This document shows, in pieces, positions 47,450-59,778 of a DNA stretch of 64,000 nt (within the stretch, counting starts at the first letter, position 1; every line of letters starts with the position of its first letter). The translations under genes and the position numbers were made by a program. The notes below the pieces were generated by a model. The model was given only the letters and a program-made list of their open reading frames with translations. It made no database searches and was not told where the DNA came from. Source of the DNA: Tetmemena sp. SeJ-2015 (lineage: Eukaryota > Ciliophora > Spirotrichea > Sporadotrichida > Oxytrichidae); contig JAJKFJ010022100.1 in the NCBI GenBank assembly GCA_027382625.1, forward strand, positions 124,001 to 188,000, in the 5' to 3' direction.

Positions 47450-49613
47450 TTCAAACTCTTTTTTACATTAATGAGAATATTATTTTTAATGTGGTTGGAA
47501 AGAATCTTCTAACCTAAAAAGTTTTCCTTCTTTTCTACGACTGACAATTAACTCATCTTTATAGAGGTCTTGTCCAAACTAGTTTGCAGTGTAGATAGCT
47601 GATTCTAACTTCACCTTGCAAATTTAAAGCAGACTGAGAAATTTTAAACACTTCATTTGCTTTCTTTGAGAGAAGTCTAAATATAAGGTTAAAAAATTAA
47701 TTGTCCTTACACATCAGAGTCTTGATCAAGCTTCTTGTAAGAGAAGGTTCCAGGGTTCAAGTAACACATGAAAACATAAGTAAATTTTTTCAAATTCAAT
47801 AGACAAGGATTATCTATTATGCTAGAGAAATAATTCATTTCTAGATTTCCTATCTTCAGGATCAAGAGCGTTTTGTTTCTTATTTGTAGTATCTTGAATC
47901 TACTATAAGTAGAAAGAGAACTGACTATCCATCACATTCCTTTTGAAGATCTATTCTGGATTTTTGCGACTGATGTCTTGTTTCCGATATAAGGTATTGA
48001 AAAAAGAACGAGACTCATTCTTCATGGTCTCCAATGGATCGACTTCGAATGGATGAATTCTTCCATTAAAGTTCTGAAAGTTCTATCCCTCTTACATATA
48101 AGGGGAGTTCAACTGCGAGTTGGAGTACAAATTGCGAGTAGATGTAGAAACTTTTAGAAAGGGAAGCTTTTTGGTGTATATAACTGAATCCTTCTAATCT
48201 GAATTATTCTTTTACGAGATTATATCCTTAGGCCCACACTTCAAGTTTGAAATTGTACTATCACTTTGTCCCACATTACTTGTTTATGTATCAATTGTGT
48301 AGTGAGGTTGAGGCATTAGACTAAAACTGACTTTATTAACTTTTTTCCTTGTCTAAGAATCTGAAAATGTACTCTACCCATGAGAGAGATTAATCTAGAC
48401 CTTTTCATTTCTCTCACCAAGCTCTCTTGAATGAATTCTGCTGTTGACAGATTGATGCCTCTTAGTGGGCCTAACCGAGCTTTCTTGCGAATCAGGTTTT
48501 TTAAGTGATGCCTTGCTAATGTTATCTTTGATAGACTTGAGACTTGGCTTAAAATAATAGGCGATTTCACTTTCCAAGTGCTTATTTAGCTCCTCTAAAT
48601 AACTCTGATCCATTTTCATCACAACTTTAGAATGGTTTTCAAGTTTGAACATCTTAGCTTTTCTTATATTCTAACGCTTCTATTGGAGCTCGTACTCTCT
48701 TTCATCCTCCATCCTTTTCTCTTCTCCTTTCTTTGCTAACTTCTGTTGCATTATACTTTTTAAGAATCCTAGGGCCGCTTTCTTTTTGACTGGCTCTTGT
48801 AACGGGTGCTCTTCATAGTTCTTCTCTATGAGAATCTTATACAATTTTTACTTGTCAGGTGGTATTTCCGCACCAATTTCTTTCAAGCCTTCTAGATAAT
48901 TGATTTGCATCAATCGATACTTCTCCATCTCAGCGTTTGTCATTTCAAAATTGAAATCTTAATCTCTAAGCAATATCCTTTCATCTTAATTTGAAAATTA
49001 GAAGACTTTATAATCTAATGGATCATACTTTTTGTAACCACCATCAAACTCTTTGTGCTTCTTGGCTAGGAATTTTTGCAGGAAAACTTGCTTATAGAGC
49101 ATCTTTCATGGCTTGCATAGCTTAGCCCTTTTTGTCTGAATTGAAAGCCTTAACAGAAGTAAACCTCTTTTTGGCAAACTTCTTGAAATTATAGCAGGCT
49201 GTTTTGGTGTTATCTATCGCTTCTATTATCTCTGAAACTTATGCGGGGAAAGATAAAGGTGAGAGAGTGTTTTTTATAGTACTGGGATCCACAGTCTAAA
49301 GCAAAGTAGGATGCACTTGAAAAGAGCTATCTAGCTTTGTGGGCTGAACTGTAGGTCGAGTAAAATAAGAATATCTATATAAAAATGTATTAGGATTTCC
49401 ATATAGGTTTGATCTTTGATTGAGAATGTCTTTGATGATTTCAGAGTTGTAATTTAGCTAAGGCTTGGTCTGCTACTTTTTAAAATCCTTGTAAGAGTTG
49501 TACCTTATCAAGTTCGCCTCTTATCCAAAGAAACCATGAGTAGCCATGAGGTGATTAGTTTTAGCCTCGATTGAATTCTTTGATTCGTTGGATCTGTGCT
49601 TCATCTTTTCCAT
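47450..49613 (-). CDS. hypothetical protein, possibly cilium-associated
   Basis: ATG 49613 starts MEKMKHRSNESKNSIEAKTN. The frame continues with YRYSYFTRPTVQPTKLDSSF, EIIEAIDNTKTACYNFKKFA, FLAKKHKEFDGGYKKYDPLD and TNAEMEKYRLMQINYLEGLK. Then come YKILIEKNYEEHPLQEPVKK, RMEDEREYELQQKRQNIRK and LEELNKHLESEIAYYFKPSL. A long, Lys/Ser-rich tail follows (NVMDSQFSFYLQQIQDTTNK, LCKVKLESAIYTANQ). One-base shifts are needed near 49070 and 48650, and IESs are likely in 47690-47850. The end near 47450 is approximate. The style (charged helices, short aromatic motifs) is that of ciliary proteins, but this is not evidence of function. Confidence 0.45.
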
Positions 49614-49785
49614 TGATCCCACTTATCCTGCTTAATTTAGTACAAATAATAATTTATCTTCTCTTAGTCAATTTTCTCAATAAATATATTTATTCATAAA
49701 TCTAAAGTTCCTTCATTGTTATCAATTATATTCTTCTTTAGTAAATAATATTCGTGATTCATGAGACAATTACTTAAAATAAACT

Positions 49786-51662
49786 ATGGAATCTTCAAAC
49801 TTGATTGGCCAACCAATAGAGCAACTTGAAATTTTGAGCCTAGCAATCTCTAACTTATTAGACAAGGGGAAATATGAGGAACTTGAAACTTTCTAAGCAT
49901 AAAATGTATATCTATTTCACTTCAATTATATTTGTCTTAGGGAGTTACACTAGATTAAATTGCTTCTTATATCTAAAATCTGCCAGAGCTGCCCAAAGAA
50001 TTAAAATATAAATTATAATTTCAAAGATACTCTCAAGAAGAAACGAGTTCTTGCCAAAATCTTAACCAAGTTTTCTCAAGTGCCCTACTTTCCATCTAAA
50101 ACTAAGAAACTTAATCACAAGTCTTCTACAGCTTGAAACATTAACTCAAATCAGAGACTTTGAAGTGCTTGATTAAGTACTCATGAGTATGCAAACCGTG
50201 CTAGTGAAATAGTTTATTCCAGAGGAACTCCCATTCATTTTGGAGAATATGGAGACAATAGTAATTGCAATGTGTTATCTCATGGAGCATGATGAAACTA
50301 GAATTTTCAAGCATGCCAAGCAGATCTTCCATATTTTTTATTTCATCCTTTCCGCTTTGATAAAGAACACATACAACCTCAATCATGAAACTCTAATCAA
50401 CAAAGCAGAGTCTCTTCATAAAATTCTATTGGAAGGAGTAGAATCCTAGAATACGATCGTGAAGGTGAGATACTTTGAGCTCACTTGTGAGTTAGTGGTG
50501 GTTTCTCCAGAGCTTGCACATTTAGTTGACTGCGTTATTGAGAAAGTTTTCGACTAGTTCTTTAGTTTTGATGAACTAACATAGATGGCTATTATGGATT
50601 TCATTCCACTCTTAGGGAAGCATCAGTGGACTTCCTTGCTCCTAATTAAGCACTAATTCCTTCAGAGGATTTTTGAAAAGTATAGCTATGGACATGACCA
50701 CTACGGCTTTATCTCAAATAACTTAGTGACTCTAGTGGCATACACATACTCTGTGAACCCAGAGATATTCAACCCTCTTAAGAACCCTGACTATTTGAAA
50801 TACTTTGAGTCCTATATTAACTCTAGAAATCCGAGGGAGCAGGAAACTGCAGTTACTTGCATGTTCTTCTTCTTTTAGAGGAAAGAATCACTCTTTGATT
50901 ACTTTGTCCAGAATTTAGACATCATTAAGGCATGGCTACAAACTTTTAAATCTACTGACAACGATTTGAAAAAAGCCTCTTATAATGCTCTTAGAATACT
51001 TTTGAAAGAATCAGATCCTGAACTTAAAGAAAGAGTGAACGAGATATGCAGAAGAGTTTTTGGTAACATAACTTCCCCTGACAACTTTCCTGAGTTAGGA
51101 AATGAGAATTTATCAGTAGAGCATGTATTTGTCACGTGATTTTAATTTTTGCTTTTGAAATTAAAGAGCAAGCTGGTCTAATATATATACTTCTAAATAT
51201 ATTTCAGAGTATCTTTTTAATGTCTGAAGCAATTTATAACATTTGCGAAATATTTTTAAGTGTTTTTATTTCTAAGTTAATTCCTAATATTTTCTAAATT
51301 TATACTTCTGCAGTAATCCTGTGATAATAAAAGAAACTGATGTTCCCTTTGAAGAGGCAGAAATTATAGGCATGCGATTAATAAAGCAACTTCTGAATTG
51401 GGAGTGGGGAATGAGAGCATTTTATGCAAACTCCAAGGCAGTTGCTTACATTCTCAGGAGATAATCAAAGTCCAAGTAACTTATGGAAAAGCAATTCTAA
51501 ATAGTCGAGAAGACAGTCAAGAGTCCCTACTTCATTAAGAGTAAAAATGTGGTGGACTCAGTTATCGCAGAACAATTAGAGAACTATTATCAGGGTGGAG
51601 TTTATGGAGCGGAGGGCAGAAACTTCGAATACGTTCCATAGTATGCCTCAAAAAGCTTATGA
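49786..51662 (+). CDS. PSMD5: 26S proteasome assembly chaperone PSMD5 (S5b/Hsm3-like)
   Basis: PSMD5 is an ARM/HEAT-repeat chaperone that holds Rpt1-Rpt2 during assembly of the 19S base. ATG 49786 gives IEQLEILSLAISNLLDKGKY, then a GT-AG intron (about 49901-49938). Helical repeats follow: LVKQFIPEELPFILENMET, VKVRYFELTCELVVVSPELA, LTQMAIMDFIPLLGKHQWTS, ISNNLVTLVAYTYSVNPEIF and REQETAVTCMFFFFQRKESL. The C-terminal part is EEAEIIGMRLIKQLLNWEWG and the ending ENYYQGGVYGAEGRNFEYVP, with TGA at 51660-51662. The tail corresponds to the human ending that precedes 'YYVKP'. A 190-bp IES (51130-51319) splits it. A frame change occurs near 50185. Confidence 0.75.
51130..51319. other. 190-bp IES, pointer TGT
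   Basis: TGT at 51130-51132 and 51320-51322, in the same codon phase. Excision joins SVEHVFV to IIKETDVPFEEAE. The interior is AT-rich with TGA codons. A longer shared GTGAT nearby is out of phase and was not chosen. Confidence 0.5.
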
Positions 51663-51783
51663 GGGAAATGTAGTAGAGATTAAGTTAATTTCTTAAGTAT
51701 TCTTATTTTTGTAGAATTGGTTAATAGAAGTGGTTGAGCATATCTGAATAGATATTGTAAAATTATAATATATCTCAATAATA

Positions 51784-53515
51784 ATGAAGCGAAAGCTATT
51801 TGATGACTCTGACGAGGAAGATGGTACAAACTATCTATGTTATCTAATGTATTTAATTTAGAATATCAAGCCAAGCCCTAGCCAGTGGAGGAGCCAGCAA
51901 GCACCTATCCCCCTAAGAAATAACAAGTTTAAGAGGAGGTAAAGGAAACGCCCAGATAGCCCTCTGTCCATTCTGAGGAGGAGATTAAAATATCATCCAA
52001 GCCTAAACAAAAGAGCAGAGATGCCTCCCCGTCTGAAGATTTCAAGCCCACATTTACCCCCGATACTAAATTTGATGACGGAGCAGATGAAATCAAAGCT
52101 CTCGCATCAGTCCCTGGTGGCTTGATAGACAAAGAAAGCGATAATAATTTCGAAGAGGACAATTTTGACTTTGCTGTGTTACATCCCAAACTAGTAGGAG
52201 ACAGTGTTGTTTATCAAGTGAAAGGAATAGATAAATTAGGAAAGTGGGAGGGCTAGAGAAGATATAGTCATTTCCATGCTCTCAATGAAGTTTTAATGTA
52301 GAGATTCCCCGCCTGCTATATTCCTAAACTACCTCCCAAAAAGACTCTTGTAAGTTTGCTTAAATATGTTCTTAGTTTGATTTAGGGAAACAAGGATATT
52401 GCATTCATTAAGGAGCGCAGATACTATCTTAATTATATAAGGGTTGTTTTATAAACTAAAATCTTGAAAGATTTTTGAGGAAGCTAGCAAAATTTGACTT
52501 CATAATAAACGGAGAGGAGTTTTAGATGTTTGCAAGACCCGCGGGAGAAATTGACAAGTTATTCAACCGTCTTCCCAAGATGCAAACTTTCGCAATCCTT
52601 GAAAGAATCAGAAAATCAACTGATATAAACGAGAGAATGTATGACATTAAACAATCACAGCTTTAAAATGCGATAATGATTAAATTATAAGTGATTGAGT
52701 TGAAGGAGAAATTTAGCAACGCTAATATTGATGCAGGCTTTTTCTTAAAGAAGGTTCTACCTCAGCTAAAAGTCCTTAAGAATACTGTTAAAAATTTCAA
52801 AGGCATTAAGGATCAGCAGATAGGCAATTACAAAGTTCTTTATACAGTACTCGATAAATATGAAGAATTGAACATGATGACCTACTCTAATAAAAATGCA
52901 AGGAAGTGTGTTATCACAGAGCCAGAGAGCAAAGAAGTTATCAAAGATCAGATGGCTCACATGATTGAAAATCTTAAAAATCCCTTCGACGATATGTATC
53001 ACTGGTGCAAGGGAGAAATCTATGATCTTCAAGCTCTGCAGACGGCACTCCAAGGAAGAGAGTAGATTGAAAACCAAATTAAGAAGTTAGAGGGAAAGAA
53101 AAAGAACACTCAAACTGATCTAGAAAACGTGAACACTGGAAAGAAAACGATTAGAACTTTACTCAAGAGTGAGAAAGATACAAATGGCATGCTCAACACT
53201 ATCGAAGTTGTAAGAACTTACACTTTTTTAAAATGTAATTTTAGTCTGAGAGAGAAATTGACAGTCTTCAACTTTTGTTAGTTATTTATTCTTAAAAATC
53301 TCCAGGTTGATTAAATTTTGTTTGAGGTAGTGACTATTTATTTGGGAGAGCAGATTATTCCTAAATTTAAGGCAGACAAGCTAAAAATATATGCAAGAGT
53401 CATGCAGCAGTTCAATATCATCGAAATCAATAATGCTCATCAAACAGCCAGTTTCTGGAGCAAGGTCCTCTCTAATCCCTAACTTAAATCGGTAGGCAAA
53501 GCAAAAGTAAAATGA
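51784..53515 (+). CDS. PX-domain sorting nexin
   Basis: Sorting nexins bind phosphoinositides on endosomes. ATG 51784 starts an acidic, Pro/Ser-rich head (MKRKLFDDSDEED); a 38-nt intron follows at 51825-51862. The PX domain runs from FDFAVLHPKLVGDSVVYQVK through GQRRYSHFHALNEVLMQRFP, the PPKKT loop and AFIKERRYYLN to FLRKLAKFDFIINGEEFQMF. A 36-nt intron sits at about 52350-52385. The C-terminal half is helical and BAR-like: KMQTFAILERIRKSTDINER, LPQLKVLKNTVKNFKGIKDQ, MYHWCKGEIYDLQALQTAL and YARVMQQFNIIEINNAHQTA. TGA is at 53513-53515. Gaps around 52438-52490 and 53212-53330 are unresolved introns or IESs. A SNX1/2-type retromer role is possible. Confidence 0.75.
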
Positions 53516-53591
53516 GTGATTAGAGTATTTAGCTTTTATTAAAATTTATCTATCTTACAAAATAAAAAATTCTTTCACTAACAAGATTTTA

Positions 53592-54251
53592 ATGTCTTTT
53601 GAGGAGCAGATGCTGAATGAAATTAAATTTAAAAAGGTATCAGATATTAAAAATAGCAAACTATCTCATTAAGGTCTTGAATATTTCATCTGTAATGAGG
53701 CAATCTTGCATGGATTCAGTAACATGCTCTATCATTATATTGAACTTTACTCTGGTTTCAAACAGAGATTTTAAATTCCTCATGCCCTCAACAAGTTAAT
53801 CAGCAACTATGAAACCATTACTCTAAACATCAATTAAAGCGAACAGATTCACGTGAGAAGCTCGCCTAGAGTTTTAGTTGAGGGCTCCAAGATTCTTTGG
53901 AGAGCCACTTCCGTAACCAGTTATCTTTCTTTAGAGAACAATCTTGCTAGTTCTCCTTCGACCTCTAGCAGTTGCATTATGAGACTATATTTCATCAATG
54001 AGCTAATTGTCAAACTCGTTCTTAACTTGGCTAGTACTTCTTCTAACCGCAGATATCTAGCTATTTTCAATATCTTGGTAACAATAAATAGATAGGCATT
54101 TGATTTAATCTTCCTCTTGGATAGGGAGCCTAAGTTCTTCTTCCAAGCCTTTGTCTAATTACTCAATCTCAATATTTAATCGCACTTGACTCACTTCACT
54201 ATTGAGCTAAATCATTCCCATTCTCTTTAATATTATGAAAAGGGTATATGA
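53592..54251 (+). CDS. 219-aa hypothetical protein
   Basis: One frame from ATG 53592 (MSFEEQMLNEIKFKKVSDIK) to TGA 54249-54251, using TAA/TAG as Gln at about nine places. Stretches such as LEYFICNEAILHGFSNMLYH and RFQIPHALNKLISNYETITL look protein-like. The second half (after ~53850) could equally be read on the minus strand, where LRLEEVLAKLRTSLTISSLM is helical, so the true gene may be shorter. No family is recognised. Confidence 0.35.
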
Positions 54252-54299
54252 AGCAAATATAATTTCTTGTCATCTGAGCCTACTGTGTCCTCAGCAGAT

Positions 54300-57200
54300 T
54301 AGACTAGCGTGAACTTAGGTAAAGATATTTGACTCTTGATATCTAGTAGCTATCCGTTAGACTGATTATCACTAGCTTATTTCAAAGGGTCTGCTTCAAG
54401 CAGTGAAAGATAATTAAATTGTAAGGAAAGGCCTCCTTTGACAGAAATATCACCCTGATTATGGGAGGTGGAATCTCCATGAGTAGTGTAAACAGCCTTC
54501 GAGATTCTTCTTTATAGGAGGTTCTTGATCTTTTTAGTATCAATAAAACTATTCTTCATGTTATTGCTTAAATGCTAACTACAATGCAACTTACCATACA
54601 ATATTTTGGTCTTGCGAATCGGGAAGATAGAACTCACAATTATATAGAATAAATTGTTGCCTTGAGAGTCTTATACTAGAGGATCTGCCCCGAGTGATAT
54701 GAGGAGTTTCACCATTTCATGCTTGGAGCCAATGATAGCTAAATGAAGAGGGGTTTTAAGGTCCCCTGGCCGTCTTTAATTGATGTCATAAGCCCTTTGT
54801 TTGATATAGGTATTTACTAGCTTATCCATCCCTCCTTCAACTGCGTCCCATATGGTATAGAGCCAAGTCATGAACTTCGGAGCCTTTTCTTGCTCCATAG
54901 GTATCTTGTAGTATATGTTCTTCTCTTTCCTAAGTTGAAACTTAGAATCCTTATTCACCAGGAATTTAATCATCTGTTCGTTTTCATTGTAAATCGAGTG
55001 ATAACTAAATCATCATTTAGTATAATGATGAAGAACGTTCTCCATCTTATTGTCAACTGCATAGATATTTACATTATGATCACAGAGGTATTTAACGCAC
55101 TCGAGGTTGTTAAACTTTGCAGCCGTTAGCAGTGGAGTTTAGTTGTCGTTATTAGTGAATTCGAGTAAGTCTTTTAGCTTCAGAAATTTGAACTTATCAG
55201 GGTCACTTTCCACAAGTTTGTCTCTTTGGATAACGATTTGCACTATGAAGTTGATCATTTCCAAGTTCCCTAATTAGCAGGCTTTGTGCAATATGGTATT
55301 CCCATTGTTCAAGGCAGCCTTGTCAATGCATCTAAGTCCATCCATAATCCAAAAACATCTTTCAGCTTTCGCAGTTAAACTTCTCTTTGACTTCCCGTCA
55401 CTTATATAAATACTAAAAAGAAAATTTCAGTGCGTTGTTAAAATATGGGCTCCATCTGTTTCACCTGAATCATAATTACTTAAAAAGCGCTAATCATATA
55501 GATAAAAGCAAAATCATTATCGAGAATTAGATCGTCCATTTGCTTATGATTCCTTTGTAAGGTTGTTTCATTTAAAAAATAAGCTATTATCTTGATTCAT
55601 AATCTTGAAAGACAAATCTCAAGAACTCAAGTCTATCAAAAGCAACACAATGATGTAAGGCATTTTAAAAATTAAGAGAAAGTTTATTTTAACCAAGAGG
55701 ATCAATGACAGAGATGCTGACTTTCCTCTTTATAAAATACTTGAAGTATTCCAAATTGTTAATCCTTATGCATATAGCAAAGCGTTATCACTGTGATAGC
55801 CAAACTAGTATGATTCCAAAAGCTTATTGCTGAAAGATGCGAGGATTCTCTCACTAAGCTGAAGTTTAAGATTAAAATTCAGATTACCATTTGAATAATT
55901 AAATTAACACCTTTGCTGCCGCTCTATTGAGTTGACTGCAAAAGCTCCTACTCATTCATTATTCTCTGCTGCTTATCAGATTTAAAATATTTCAGAGCCT
56001 AATTTTCAAAGTAAAGCGTCTCAACACTCTTCATTTTCTCAAGAAGAATAGAAATCATCTTTGGCCCTATAGAGTCTTCTTCTCCCTCAATTTTAATACT
56101 TTAATTATAGAGATTATTAATATTTACAGCTAATTTTGACATAATCAATAGGCATCTTTCTTCTATTATCCTCTAGAAAGAGATTAACTCCGTTGTTTAC
56201 CAGAATAATCACGATTTCAAGATTTCTGTTTATTACAGCAATATGCAAGGGTGTGAGTCCTTTCTGATCTTGCTGATTAATAGTTTTCAAAATATAAATT
56301 AGTAGAACTCATAATTGATTAACGTAGATGAAAGCTAAAAATAATTCAAGAAAGAAGTAGCTCCCTAGTTTTAAAGGTTGCGTTTGTAATTCAGGAATTC
56401 AGGGTGGAAAATATGGAAGTAAGACTTCTGAGTCAAGGCGATGAAATCTTTGGATCTAAATTTCTACTCACTCATAGCTCTTGTGCTCACAGTGAGCTCA
56501 GATATGTCACCCTTCTTCTGGATCTATGGATTATTTTTCTTTGCATTTTTAAATGATGATTGTCTTTTTCTGAGTTACTCAATATAGCATTTAATAAAAT
56601 TGATTATTAAATAAATAATTTGCAAGAATTTATTGAAGATATCAATTTACTCCCTATTGCTTATTTGTCGTTATTAGAATAATTTAGATTGAATTCTTGG
56701 GTTGCTGATCTCGATTCTCACATTAGGAGAATAGTGCGAGTATCTCAAATCCTAATATCAGCTTCAGCAGAACTTGTGCTCGCTTATAATCTGTAAAAGT
56801 TGTCCACCAAAAGTTAGGATAAAAGTTCTTAAATTTATCTAACGATGGTATAATAATTCTTTAAATCTGGAAATTTCAACTGTCATCATTTGTTCATTTT
56901 AATTAATATCTAATTTAATTCACTTTTTTATTTAAATTCTCACATAATAAAATTGAATATATATTTTATTTAAATAATTTCGCTGTCATTTTTGAAGGTT
57001 ATATCAATTTACTCACTTAATTGCTTCATTTTGTCAGTTATTATGAACTCATAGGTTTTAGATTGAATTTTGGAGTTAGCATCCTGCAAGCTCTCGATTC
57101 TAATTGATGTCATCGAGCCAAGAGCAGCCGAAGGAACCTTTTAGAGTAAAGGATTAGGACTTTAGGACCACAGAGTTAACGTTGGGCCGGCTAGAATTAG

Positions 57201-58051
57201 AGCTTAAAGCTTCGGAGGGTCTGTGTCCCTTTTGAGATAAAAAGCTCTCTGTTTTTCTTTTTTCGAACATCACACCCCTTCCAGTTTTAGCTTTAGTTTG
57301 CAAAATATATGTTCTTCAAAATTATTTTGTATTATAATTCTATACAAAGAGAGGTACTTGAGGTACTCCGTGACTTTTTGCAAAATTTGAGCTGAACCAT
57401 TTACTGCGAGGTAATGTATGAGGTTTCTCTTTTGTCTATCAGACTCGCTCAAATCAAAGCCACTCTTTAAAAGCAACTCAACCTCGGCCTCATCATCTAC
57501 AAAGATATGAAATAACTGCTTAGTAAAAATGCAAAGAGTTAATTCTTATGCTGTAAATGACTTACTGAAATAGGCAGAGTAGAAAATAGCTGGACGCCCG
57601 AAGTTATCTCTCTCGTTAAACTTAAATAATTTATTCAAGATAAAAAAGAGTTAACCACTTGCTTCTTTTCCACATTTTTATTGAAGGATGCTAAGTAATA
57701 CTTCATGTCAAGATAATCAAATTAATGATTCTAATTCAATTTGAATAACTGTGAGTGATGGCGGATTCAATCAGAGTATTAGAGGAGTATTAAAAGTTAT
57801 TAGACATTTTTACAATCTTTTATAAAGGATAGGACCCATGCCCAAAACCTGAGGACCTTCCTTAATGGTGTTAATTCGAGTCATGACTTGAAAAGTCTAA
57901 TCCAAGGATGTTTAAGTTAAATATGGATAAATCTATAATAAAATGTGGGTACTGCTGTTTTTCTGGGATTTTAGTTCAGAAATCTCAGGTATTGAGTTGA
58001 GTTGGTTAAACTTTCTAGCTTGATCAGTTAATTTAAGAGAAGGAAACTTCA
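54300..58051 (-). CDS. ankyrin-repeat protein
   Basis: ATG 58051 (MKFPSLKLTDQARKFNQLN) opens the gene. Ankyrin repeats are scattered through it in frame pieces: SDRQKRNLIHYLAVNGSAQI (57.4 kb), DQKGLTPLHIAVINRNLEIV with ILVNNGVNLFLEDNRRKMP (56.2 kb), NNGNTILHKACQLGNLEMIN (55.3 kb), DNQTPLLTAAKFNNLECVKY (55.1 kb) and GDLKTPLHLAIIGSKHEMVK with LLISLGADPLVQD (54.7 kb). The TPLH and ANN-type turns are the family signature. Between them lie charged helices and AT-rich gaps (56.5-57.0 kb and 55.4-55.6 kb) that are probably IESs or introns. The C-terminal end near 54300-54500 is approximate. Such proteins are usually adaptors; no partner is suggested. Confidence 0.7.
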
Positions 58052-58249
58052 TAATGTCTGATCCACCTAAAAATTTTGAAAGTTAAAATTGGAAGTAGAA
58101 GAATAGATTATTTCTTTTTTAAAAAATGTAAAAATATTTTGGAGCCTTACTTTGAAGATTATCATGGGAAATCATCCTTTTTAAGTTAGCACGATCTATT
58201 TCAATATGGCTTGGCTTTGCATGGGTGTTTCCATGTGGAAAATTTAAAA

Positions 58250-59488
58250 CTCTTTCTTAATAAAATGTTCTAAAGTATTTTTAATTAAAAAATGCAGCTC
58301 ATGATGACTTGCATGAGGAGTTCTTTTGCCGCCCAAAAAAAAAGAGGACTAGCAATTACTTCCTGCTCATTTGCTCCTCCTTGCAAGTGAGCATGAGGTG
58401 CCAAATACTACTCAATATCTTTGTTACCGTGAAAATTAGGGTGCTGGTAGTTGTAGGTATCTCCGCTAAGTTTGATATACTTAACAGCTTTGATAGTGTA
58501 ATTAAAAATATAAAGAGAGACATATACTTTCTTTGAACTTGGATCTTTTAGCAAAGTTGGACCCAGGATTCTGAAGCTGCCCTCCAAGATACCCATGTTG
58601 ATAAGTTTCTTAGATTTAATTTATGGTCCTAAAAATGTATTAGTATCGATATATTTCGCAAGGTAATAAATAGTGATGCAGATCGTAAAAATCCAGAGTC
58701 TACGTGGGAAGTAAGTCGTTCATGAAAATTCTTGCTTACTAAGTTATTTGGTGAGTACTTTGACTGCTTGATCCAACGCGCGTTGATTTGAACAGCTGTC
58801 TTCTCTTTTAAGATGATATTGGCGTCTAATTTTAATTGTAAAAAGGGGAAAAAAATTATTTTAGGACTGATGTAGGTTCGAAACACTTATCTGATTAAAT
58901 TAATTATAAGTGAAATACGAATAGTTGATCGAGAAATTTGAAATACTGAAAATTAAACTGAAATCAATTACAGGCTGGAATTTAAATGAGCAAGTTTATT
59001 AATCGTAATATTAAATAAATGGAGAACGAACTAAACCAATTATCCAAATCTCCTTTTCTATAAAATTCCCCCATTTGAGCAGATATTACCAAACTATGGT
59101 CATCAAAACTTTGAAATTAGCCTATCAAAAAATGTAAGACCATATTTATCCTTAAATTATTAATACTTTAGCCAATCAGATAACTATTCAAGATGACTCT
59201 AGTAATTATGATTTAGCAACATTCATCATGCAATTAAAACACTATGAGGCTTTGAACTGATATCTGTGCATATACTTATTCCTAACTTTCTAATTCTAAC
59301 TTGCACTTTCATTTGTGATCTGACTTGTAATTAAAAAAAGCTTGTATTTAGACGTTGAATTCATAAGTATTTGTATTTCTCAATCAACTATTCGTATTTC
59401 ACTTATAATAAAAATTGCTGGCATGCATTAGCCCCACATTCATAGAGGAAGCAGTTTGCATAGGTATGTTTATTGGACTTTGTTTCAT
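58250..59488 (-). CDS. hypothetical gene interrupted by a 505-bp inverted-repeat element
   Basis: ATG 59488 gives MKQSPINIPMQTASSMNVGL, then NF at the edge of the element (58904-59408). Removing the element with one TTA continues the same frame for ~190 codons: LIQSDKCFEPTSVLKQFF, RRQLFKSTRVGSSSQSTHQI, FMNDLLPTQTLDFYDLHHYL. A second frame is also open in the last part (GILEGSFRILGPTLLKDPSS, GDTYNYQHPNFHGNKDIEQY, LAPHAHLQGG) and looks more protein-like, so a frame change near 58600 is likely. The gene is Q/S-rich at its start. The end is near 58250-58320. No family is recognised. Confidence 0.4.
58904..59408. mobile_element. MITE-like element with 34-bp terminal inverted repeats
   Basis: The left end (58904-58937) begins TTATAAGTGAAATACGAATA. 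The right end (59375-59408) is its inverse complement over 34 bp with one mismatch. The flanks suggest a 3-bp target duplication TTA, which fits the ANT-type targets of ciliate germline transposons and doubles as a pointer. The interior is AT-rich without a transposase frame, so it is non-autonomous. It sits inside the coding region of the gene above and must be removed for the frame to continue. Confidence 0.75.
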
Positions 59489-59778
59489 GGCGACATTTGT
59501 GGAAGAGGATGATGAAGATTACTTCATTATATTTAGCCCAGTTTATAAAAAATATTTTAGAGTTCGGCTTGTCATTATTTAAAATAAAAATTGGCACTAC
59601 TATTTTATAAAATTTCTTCTTTTCTCACCTTTTTTAAAATTAGACCAGTCTAATGGATGTAAATGAAGAACTCATCTACTAGAATGATTTTATAAAAAAT
59701 AAACTTGAGTTAATCTCCTAAATTTTACGCTATAAAATATAACCCTTGAGTGTTCGAACTATCTATTATTTTGAAATA

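Noticed and set aside
51134..51325. Pointer GTGAT for the PSMD5 IES
   Set aside because: Out of codon phase; TGT is in phase.
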